In this document: positions 6,360 through 10,867 of the stretch, in pieces
Position numbering within the stretch: position 1 is the first letter of the stretch
Layout of the letters: each line of letters starts with the position of its first letter
From: Bacillota bacterium
Lineage (GTDB): Bacteria; Bacillota; Clostridia; Christensenellales; CAG-138
Assembly (NCBI GenBank): GCA_023435025.1
Contig: JAEYSE010000001.1
Span: forward strand, 1 to 10,867
Length of the DNA stretch: 10,867 nucleotides
Reading direction: 5' to 3'
Notes under the pieces: generated by a model
What the model was told of the DNA's origin: nothing
The model's input: the letters and a program-made list of their open reading frames with translations, nothing else
The model's database searches: none
Translations under genes and position numbers: made by a program

Positions 6360-7034
6360 TTATAGCTTCACAGGCGCTCTGCGGATAAGCAGGAAGCACA
6401 GGCCGGACGAGATCAGGGCCGTAATCAACATGCCCAGAATATTGTTCCACACTCCAGCTTCGGGGCGCAGGCCGCTTAAAAAACCAACGACACTCCATAA
6501 CGACAGCAGCAAGGAATACGGCATCGCGTTTAATAGAAGGCTGATATACACCGGCGAAAGGGAGATGACTATCTTTAATATCTTGTTGCAGCGGTAATAC
6601 AATGCTGTGATGAAAAATCCGATGAGCGCAAACATTGTAAGCAGCGCAAATCCCCAGACAAACTGCGACAGCAGACTTCCCTGCGCGTAGGATTGTGCAA
6701 ACAGCGTGGTATACGGGTGTATTTGCGCAAACAACGTTCCAAAGAACATGTCGATCACCGTCATACCTGCCGCGATTGCGAGCAGCGCCATCAGGCTTCC
6801 CACAAAAAACGTCTTTCGCGTCACGCCCAGAAACTGCAAAAATCGAAAACTTGATTTGAATGCATTGAGACCTGCCACGAATATGAATATTGCCGAAGCA
6901 AACTCAAACCCGGAAGAAGAGCCGTCCCACATGCTTAAAAACACCCCAACAGCCACCAGCGCGAGGTAGAATATGGCGACTGCCGCCAGGGAATCACGGA
7001 CCTGATATTTAAAAACCTTTAAAACCTTGCTCAT
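6360..7034 (-). CDS. ABC transporter permease-type membrane protein
   Basis: This 224-residue hydrophobic protein is probably the membrane subunit for the ATPase encoded just upstream. About six membrane helices are visible, roughly at residues 16-36, 43-58, 76-98, 120-146, 154-186 (one long hydrophobic block) and 196-217. Short basic loops (for example VTRKT at 71-75 and YYRCNK at 146-151) probably face the cytoplasm. I see no peptidase, substrate-binding or ATPase motif. Start choice: ATG 7034 overlaps the ATPase stop as ATGA and has AGGAGG upstream, while the longer frame from 7142 would run deep into the ATPase gene. The last-in-operon position and 4-base overlap argue for a stoichiometric complex, probably a homodimeric exporter since only one permease is present. 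The substrate is unknown. Confidence 0.8.
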   Translation of the reverse strand: MSKVLKVFKYQVRDSLAAVAIFYLALVAVGVFLSMWDGSSSGFEFASAIFIFVAGLNAFKSSFRFLQFLGVTRKTFFVGSLMALLAIAAGMTVIDMFFGTLFAQIHPYTTLFAQSYAQGSLLSQFVWGFALLTMFALIGFFITALYYRCNKILKIVISLSPVYISLLLNAMPYSLLLSLWSVVGFLSGLRPEAGVWNNILGMLITALISSGLCFLLIRRAPVKL

Positions 7035-7906
7035 TGTAAGGCTCCTCCTTCCGTGTTGGTCAGATAGATAAACAGCTTTTGCAGCTCTATGCTGCCAAAC
7101 TCCAACTTTAAAGACTGGGCAAGCGTATTGTCTTTTTCGCAATCCAGCACGGCTGCCATTTTGAAATTACCCATGGATTGCTCGAATATGACGCGCTTGT
7201 TTTTGCAGTATTCCTCCACCGCCGCAGCTTCGCCTGAGACAGAATGGGCCCGGGATAACAGTTCCTCCACCGGCTGGTTCAATACAAGCCTCCCTTCGTC
7301 GATGATGACCGCCTGCTCAATCACCCGCGCGGCTTCGTCGATCAAATGCGTGGATAGTATAACTGTGCAGGAGCGCTTTGCAAACAGTGTAAGCAGCTCC
7401 TGATAAAACAGCTCCCTGTGCGGCGCATCCAGCCCCAGCACGGGCTCGTCGAATATCAGGATAGGTGCGCCCGAAGCCATGGTAAGAATCAGCTTAAAAA
7501 TGGAACCGTAGCCTGTAGAAAGCTGCTTGTTTTTCTTATTGACGTCCAGCCCAAACTTTTGCGCCAAGGACAGCGCGTAGGCGGTGTCGAACTCCGGATG
7601 AAACTCCTTCGCCCATTCCATGGCTTTTTTCACCCGCATGCCTTCCGGAATAAGGTTTATTTCCGTCATGGCAAATATTTTGTTCAGGGCTTCGCCGTTC
7701 TCCAACACGTTCTGGCCTTCCACCGTAATTTCTCCTTCGGTTGGGAAGAGCTTGTTGGTGATGAGGTTGATCAGCGTCGTCTTCCCCGCGCCATTGCGGC
7801 CCAACAGGCCATAGATTTTTCCGGGCGCGAATGTTACGGACACATTCTGAAGCGCCTGTACTTCCCCGTAGTTCTTTGAAATGTTTTTGATCTCAATCGC
7901 GTTCAT
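7031..7906 (-). CDS. ABC transporter ATP-binding protein (YtrB-like)
   Basis: The 291-residue protein is an ABC ATPase that should power the adjacent permease. Seen: Walker A GRNGAGKT (36-43); TE at 81-82, where the Q-loop glutamine is normally found; a divergent signature LSTGYGS (129-135) in place of LSGGQ; Walker B ILIFDEP (149-155) with catalytic E154; D-loop LGLD (157-160); and the switch histidine H187 in LSTHLID. The LSTGY-type signature is typical of ATPases that sit next to YtrA-family GntR regulators. About 85 residues after the nucleotide-binding domain form an accessory C-terminal region. ATG 7906 has GGGAGGG upstream and overlaps the end of the GntR gene by 14 bases; the stop overlaps the permease start. 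By family analogy the system may export or sense a cell-envelope-active compound, which is inference. Confidence 0.93.
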   Translation of the reverse strand: MNAIEIKNISKNYGEVQALQNVSVTFAPGKIYGLLGRNGAGKTTLINLITNKLFPTEGEITVEGQNVLENGEALNKIFAMTEINLIPEGMRVKKAMEWAKEFHPEFDTAYALSLAQKFGLDVNKKNKQLSTGYGSIFKLILTMASGAPILIFDEPVLGLDAPHRELFYQELLTLFAKRSCTVILSTHLIDEAARVIEQAVIIDEGRLVLNQPVEELLSRAHSVSGEAAAVEEYCKNKRVIFEQSMGNFKMAAVLDCEKDNTLAQSLKLEFGSIELQKLFIYLTNTEGGALQ

Positions 7907-8267
7907 GGTTTGCCCTCCCGATCATGGCGATGATCTCCTGCTTGGAGATATTGAGCTTCTCCGCTTCCGCCAGAAGCTTTGTTACAAAGTTCTCGTAAAA
8001 GGACTCCTTGCGCTTATCCGCAATTTTCTGCCGTGCGCCGGGTGAAACAAACATACCGACCCCCCGTTTTTTATAGAGAATTCCTTCGTCAACCAGCAGG
8101 TTCACGCCCTTACCCGCGGTGGCGGGATTAATCTTCATCGTCACCGAAATTTCGGTGGTGGACGGCACCTGCGTTTCCTCCCCGAATATGCCCTTGAGGA
8201 TATCGTCCTCTATACCTTCGGCGAGCTGGAGGTAAATGGGCTTTTCGCTGTCAAAATTCAAATGCAT
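7893..8267 (-). CDS. GntR family transcriptional regulator, YtrA subfamily
   Basis: This 124-residue regulator has the short YtrA layout: an N-terminal winged helix-turn-helix and only a small C-terminal helical part, with no large ligand domain. Seen: PIYLQLAEGIEDDILKG (10-26), the recognition region VPSTTEISVTMKINPAT (34-50), and the wing KKRGVGMFV (66-74), all standard GntR features. The tail (about 76-124) is charged and helical and probably serves dimerisation. It is first in a three-gene operon with the ABC ATPase and permease, overlapping the ATPase gene by 14 bases, and an inverted repeat covers its promoter, so autorepression is likely. ATG 8267 has a moderate GGGAAG site. How such short regulators sense inducers is not evident from the sequence. 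Confidence 0.93.
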   Translation of the reverse strand: MHLNFDSEKPIYLQLAEGIEDDILKGIFGEETQVPSTTEISVTMKINPATAGKGVNLLVDEGILYKKRGVGMFVSPGARQKIADKRKESFYENFVTKLLAEAEKLNISKQEIIAMIGRANHERD

Positions 8268-8320
8268 GGTTTCACTTCCCTATCATTGCTCCTTTACCGG
8301 ACCAAGTTTTACTCGCAACA

Positions 8321-8344
8321 TTAGTTAACTACTCTTGTAACTAA
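8321..8344. promoter_or_regulatory. Probable GntR operator overlapping the promoter
   Basis: A perfect inverted repeat, TTAGTTA (8321-8327), 10 bases, TAACTAA (8338-8344), touches the -10 of the gntR promoter and spans the likely start site. Extra half-sites are present: TAACTA recurs at 8326, 8338 and 8342, and TAGTTAACTA (8322-8331) is itself a palindrome. Its location suits repression of the gntR-ABC operon by the GntR protein. That this protein binds here is inferred. Confidence 0.65.
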
Positions 8345-8372
8345 CTATATGACTATATTGTACGATTGTCAA
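8344..8372 (-). promoter_or_regulatory. Promoter of the gntR-ABC operon
   Basis: On the minus strand a perfect -35 TTGACA (8372-8367) is followed after 17 bases by the -10 TATAGT (8349-8344). Transcription would start near 8337, inside the inverted repeat at 8321-8344, giving a leader of about 70 bases before gntR. No other start signal was seen for this operon. Confidence 0.8.
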
Positions 8373-8422
8373 CAACTTCTTCGAAAAAAAAATGTCGGAG
8401 TTCATCAAAGAGCTATAACAAG

Positions 8423-8450
8423 AAAAAGCCCTTCCTGCACAAGGAAGGGC
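8423..8450 (-). terminator. Rho-independent terminator after the dehydrogenase gene
   Basis: GCCCTTCCT (8428-8436) pairs perfectly with AGGAAGGGC (8442-8450) around a 5-base loop. On the minus strand the hairpin is followed by TTTTTCTT, a good terminator 26 bases after the dehydrogenase stop. It insulates the sirtuin-dehydrogenase unit from the gntR promoter just beyond. Confidence 0.9.
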
Positions 8451-8475
8451 CATAAAAATGATAGGGATGCCGAAA

Positions 8476-9522
8476 TTACTCAAGCCCTTGCGGCTTTACG
8501 ACAACGCGCATGCCGGCATGCCCTTCCGCAGTTGCAAACGCATCCGCGATATGGTCAAGGTCAAACCGATGCGAGATAAACGGTTTCATATCAATCTTTC
8601 CTGAAGCAATCAACTCGATTGCGAGCTGATGGTGCCGCGGGAGGGAACCGTGCGCGCCCAGCACGAACAGCTCCTTATAGTGAATGATGTTGGTATCCAT
8701 CGTCACCATGCTGCCCGCAGGAAGCCCACCGAAGAGATTGATGCGGGCACGGTTCTTTGCCATCTTAAGCGCATCCGCATGGGACTGCGGGGACGGGTTA
8801 GCCGTGAATATGACGTCCGCGCCCAGTCCTCCCGTTTCTTCCAGCACACGGACAATGGGATCTTCCTCCGAAGAGCAGATGTATACATCTGCGCCGAATT
8901 TCTTCGCCGCCTCCAGACGCGGGCGGGAGCGCTGCACCACAATTACTTTGGTGGCCCCCATCCGGTACGCTACGGGAATGATCATACAGCCGATCGGCCC
9001 AGCGCCGATGATGACGACGGTATCCCCCAGCCTGATATTGGTCAGCTCCACAGCGTTGAGCACGCAAGCCAGCGGCTCAGCCAAAGCGCCTTCGTCGAAG
9101 CTGACATGGTCCGGCAGCTTATGCACGGGTCCGTGATTGACAACCGTTTTATTCAGCAACATATATTCCGCAAAGCCGCCCGCAAACTGGTACCCCATGG
9201 CGTAATTGATCTGGCAGTTGTTGCCTATGCCCGCCTCGCAGAATGCGCATTCCCCGCAGGGCACATCCGCGCCAATCGCCACGCGGTCACCTACGCGGAA
9301 CTTCGTAACATTTTTGCCGACCTCTACGATTTTTCCAGAGACCTCATGCCCCAGTATCTGCGGCGGGATGACGCGGGAATTGCCGTGGTGGAATATGCGG
9401 ATATCCGAGCCGCACACCGCGCAGGACTCCACTTGCACAAGTGCGCTGTCCTGATCCACACGCGGTGTCTCCACCTCTTTGACTGCCATCTGGTCCTTGT
9501 TAAGATACACGGCTGCCTTCAT
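8476..9522 (-). CDS. Zinc-dependent medium-chain alcohol dehydrogenase (threonine/sorbitol dehydrogenase-like)
   Basis: The 348-residue protein is a medium-chain dehydrogenase/reductase that oxidises an alcohol or polyol with a nicotinamide cofactor. Catalytic zinc ligands are visible as C37 (CAVCGSD), H59-E60 (GHE) and E149 (AEP); structural zinc ligands are C89, C92, C95 and C103. The Rossmann motif GAGPIG is at 173-178. After the second strand the sequence reads VVQRSRPR (195-202), with no acidic residue where NAD enzymes usually carry Asp, and with Arg instead, suggesting NADP preference. Length is typical (about 340-350). Start: ATG 9522 has AGGAGG upstream and begins the canonical MKAAV; the longer frame from 9573 would overlap the sirtuin gene. 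It follows sir2 by 41 bases and is probably co-transcribed with it. The substrate (threonine, butanediol, sorbitol or other) cannot be fixed. Confidence 0.92.
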   Translation of the reverse strand: MKAAVYLNKDQMAVKEVETPRVDQDSALVQVESCAVCGSDIRIFHHGNSRVIPPQILGHEVSGKIVEVGKNVTKFRVGDRVAIGADVPCGECAFCEAGIGNNCQINYAMGYQFAGGFAEYMLLNKTVVNHGPVHKLPDHVSFDEGALAEPLACVLNAVELTNIRLGDTVVIIGAGPIGCMIIPVAYRMGATKVIVVQRSRPRLEAAKKFGADVYICSSEEDPIVRVLEETGGLGADVIFTANPSPQSHADALKMAKNRARINLFGGLPAGSMVTMDTNIIHYKELFVLGAHGSLPRHHQLAIELIASGKIDMKPFISHRFDLDHIADAFATAEGHAGMRVVVKPQGLE

Positions 9523-9563
9523 TCCTGAACCTCCTTCATACCTCTTACCGCGTTGCGCGGAAA

Positions 9564-10289
9564 TTATATGCACGCCCGGAGCACCTCTCCAATACGGGCG
9601 TGAACCACAATATTTGCCTGCCTGTCCATCGGCGTGCCGGAAAGATTGATAAGCGCGAGCGTATTGCCATGAAAATACTGGGTTAACGATGCTGCGGGAT
9701 ACACCGTAAGCGACGTTCCGCCCACGATCATAAGATCGGCGGTTTTGATGCTGCGGATGGAAGCGTCCACCACCGCATCATTCAGCGCTTCTCCGTAAAG
9801 TACCACGTCGGGCTTTATCACCCCGCCGCAGCCACATTTTGGTACGCCCTCTTCGTTTATAATATGCTCCAGCCCATATCGTTGGCCGCATGCAATACAG
9901 CTGTTGCGCCATACGGAACCGTGCAGTTCCAGCACATTTTCGCTTCCGGCCTGCTGGTGCAGGCCGTCGATGTTCTGCGTGATAATCGCTTCAAGCTTCC
10001 CCTGCCGCTCCAACTCAGCCAGCGCTTTATGCGCCGCGTTGGGCATGGCGTTTGGGTAGAGCAGCATGGAGCGGTAATACTGGTAGAACGTATCCGTATG
10101 GGAAAGGAAAAAATCATGGCTCAACAGCGTTTCGGGCGGATGCCCGAAACGTCGGATGGCCGCGAATATGCCATCCTCGCTGCGGAAATCCGGGATACCG
10201 CTTTCGGTGCTGACCCCAGCGCCACCCAGGAAAACGATACGCTTGCCCGAATCTACGGCGCGCCTTAGTTTTTCCCACTCCGCCTGCAT
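9564..10289 (-). CDS. cobB: Sir2 family NAD-dependent protein deacylase (sirtuin)
   Basis: Sirtuins remove acetyl or other acyl groups from lysines using NAD, yielding nicotinamide and O-acyl-ADP-ribose. Seen in the 241-residue product: GAGVSTESGIPDFR (23-36), QNIDGLH (105-111), the catalytic H123 in ELHGS (121-125), zinc cysteines C131 and C134 (CIAC) and C152 and C154 (CGC), PDVVLYGE (160-167), and the NAD-binding GGTSLTVYPA (190-199). The second zinc pair is C-x-C rather than C-x2-C. Length is standard for a small bacterial class sirtuin. Start: ATG 10289 has AGAGGG at about 9 bases; the in-frame ATG at 10310 has AAGGA directly abutting it, too close for efficient initiation. It precedes a zinc dehydrogenase gene by 41 bases; a functional link is unproven. 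Symbol assigned by family only. Confidence 0.94.
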   Translation of the reverse strand: MQAEWEKLRRAVDSGKRIVFLGGAGVSTESGIPDFRSEDGIFAAIRRFGHPPETLLSHDFFLSHTDTFYQYYRSMLLYPNAMPNAAHKALAELERQGKLEAIITQNIDGLHQQAGSENVLELHGSVWRNSCIACGQRYGLEHIINEEGVPKCGCGGVIKPDVVLYGEALNDAVVDASIRSIKTADLMIVGGTSLTVYPAASLTQYFHGNTLALINLSGTPMDRQANIVVHARIGEVLRACI

Positions 10290-10331
10290 ACAAATCTTCC
10301 CTCTGCGCATTCCTTGGTAACTGTCCTGCTC

Positions 10332-10340
10332 AGTATAGCA
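10332..10340 (-). promoter_or_regulatory. Candidate extended -10 promoter for sir2
   Basis: On the minus strand TGCTATACT (10340-10332) contains a good -10 TATACT (10337-10332) with TG one base upstream. No convincing -35 lies at the right distance, so it would act as an extended -10 promoter. It is about 43 bases before the sir2 ATG and is the best candidate in this gap. Confidence 0.45.
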
Positions 10341-10419
10341 CTTTTTGCTGGTGAAGGGCCATATAAATATGCTTCCCTTAAAACGCTCGCAAAACCGGCC
10401 GTTCGTTTTCCCACAAGGC

Positions 10420-10449
10420 TTGCGAAAAATTGCCTAGGTATATTATACT
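10420..10449 (+). promoter_or_regulatory. Candidate promoter for the membrane protein gene at 10512
   Basis: TTGCGA (10420-10425) and TATACT (10444-10449) are separated by 18 bases in an AT-rich stretch. The -10 overlaps the palindrome GTATA-T-TATAC (10438-10448). Spacing and -35 are acceptable but not ideal. The start would be near 10456, about 55 bases before the gene. Confidence 0.45.
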
Positions 10450-10511
10450 AGTATTACCATATATACGACAATTTTCCCGCTCTCATAACATAAATCAAGG
10501 ACGGATGTCTT

Positions 10512-10867
10512 ATGAGCAGCAAATCATCCCCAGAAAAGAACAAGCAGCCTTCCACGCTGCAAAAGTCGCTCGCGTTCGGCGCGGTTTTACTTCTGTGCGC
10601 GCTCATCTACCTGCTGGTGAGCCTGCAGGAAAACACCCGCACCTATGCGCTTCCACTTACCCCCGGGCCCGCAGCGACACCCACCGCAACTCCCGCTCCT
10701 ACCCTGCCTCCGGGCGTTTCAATGGATGCTTATTTAAGCCGCCTGAACGACTTTGGTCTTAGCTTACGCGAAGGGGACGACGGCGTTTACCTTGTAAAAA
10801 CCCAAGCGGACGGGCCGGAGGATACCTTGGTCTTGTATACGAAGCACGGTTATGTGCGGGGCTTCTC
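10512..10867 (+). CDS. Unrecognised single-pass membrane protein, N-terminal part (3' end outside window)
   Basis: The first 118 residues are visible and the frame is open to the window edge. I do not recognise the family. Seen: a short polar, lysine-containing cytoplasmic tail (1-18), one membrane helix (about 19-37, AFGAVLLLCALIYLLVSL), then a Pro/Thr/Ala-rich linker at 49-68 (repeated TPxP-like units) and the beginning of a folded, acidic region from about 70. This suggests an N-in, C-out protein whose domain is held off the membrane by a flexible linker. No lipobox and no clear signal-peptidase site is seen; C29 is inside the helix with no lipoprotein context. ATG 10512 has AAGGA at 10497-10501. 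A competing ATG at 10505 opens a different frame whose composition is less convincing and which closes at 10762. It is divergent from sir2. Confidence 0.72.
   Translation, partial: MSSKSSPEKNKQPSTLQKSLAFGAVLLLCALIYLLVSLQENTRTYALPLTPGPAATPTATPAPTLPPGVSMDAYLSRLNDFGLSLREGDDGVYLVKTQADGPEDTLVLYTKHGYVRGF

Noticed and set aside
7034..7142. A longer permease N-terminus starting at 7142
   Set aside because: It would overlap the ATPase gene by over 100 bases and add a non-membrane stretch, whereas ATG 7034 has AGGAGG and the ATGA overlap.
8629..9528. A 299-codon plus-strand open frame opposite the dehydrogenase gene
   Set aside because: It lies wholly antisense to a dehydrogenase with all zinc and cofactor motifs, shows no recognisable domain, and arises from stop-poor codon usage on the other strand.
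10430..10762. A 110-codon plus-strand frame overlapping the right-edge gene
   Set aside because: Its first codons fall in the promoter region, its composition is unlike a folded protein, and the alternative frame from 10512 has a membrane helix and linker, a better ribosome site, and stays open to the edge.
1..10867. Mobile elements, CRISPR arrays, tRNA/rRNA genes, riboswitches or toxin-antitoxin pairs
   Set aside because: No transposase or integrase frames, regularly spaced repeats, tRNA-like folds or long structured leaders were found; the gaps without genes (5705-5904, 8268-8475, 10290-10511) are each about 200 bases and are explained by promoters, an operator and a terminator.

Overview
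The window looks like chromosomal DNA of a mid-GC member of the Clostridia. The evidence is the gene order (flavoprotein, cmk, plsC, ispH running into an S1-type tail), strong AGGAGG-like ribosome binding sites, TTGACA/TATAAT promoters, and a YtrA-type GntR/ABC pair. A Christensenellales-like bacterium would fit, but that is inference from gene content only. There are no rRNA or tRNA genes, insertion sequences, CRISPR arrays or phage genes. Thirteen protein genes are supported, two of them cut by the window edges.

Region 1 (1-5704, minus strand) is one tight seven-gene run, read right to left: surE, an RpiR/MurR-type regulator, a histidine phosphatase, a BaiN/YhiN-family flavoprotein, cmk, plsC and ispH. 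Gaps are only 3-23 bases, and a very good promoter (TTGAAA, 17 bases, TATAAT) lies before surE. The operon mixes nucleotide metabolism (SurE, Cmk), phospholipid acylation (PlsC) and isoprenoid synthesis (IspH). The ispH frame stays open past the normal IspH end and leaves the window, as expected for the clostridial IspH-ribosomal protein S1 fusion.

Region 2 (5705-6340) is a divergent promoter region followed by a monocistronic ridA on the plus strand, with its own strong promoter and a textbook terminator. RidA detoxifies reactive enamines.

Region 3 (6360-8372, minus strand) is a three-gene module: a GntR/YtrA-family repressor, an ABC ATPase and a six-helix permease. The genes overlap by 14 and 4 bases. 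The module is preceded by a consensus promoter whose -10 end and start site are covered by an inverted repeat, so it is probably self-repressed and possibly induced by an envelope-active compound.

Region 4 (8423-10340, minus strand) holds a sirtuin and a zinc-dependent medium-chain dehydrogenase, probably one transcript, ended by a terminator at 8423-8450.

Region 5 (10341-10867) is a second divergent promoter region and the start of an unrecognised plus-strand protein with one membrane helix and a Pro/Thr-rich linker.

I see no clearly new multi-gene system. The most useful leads are the IspH-S1 junction with a possible internal start, the operator of the ABC module, the repeats between surE and ridA, and the unidentified membrane protein at the right edge.
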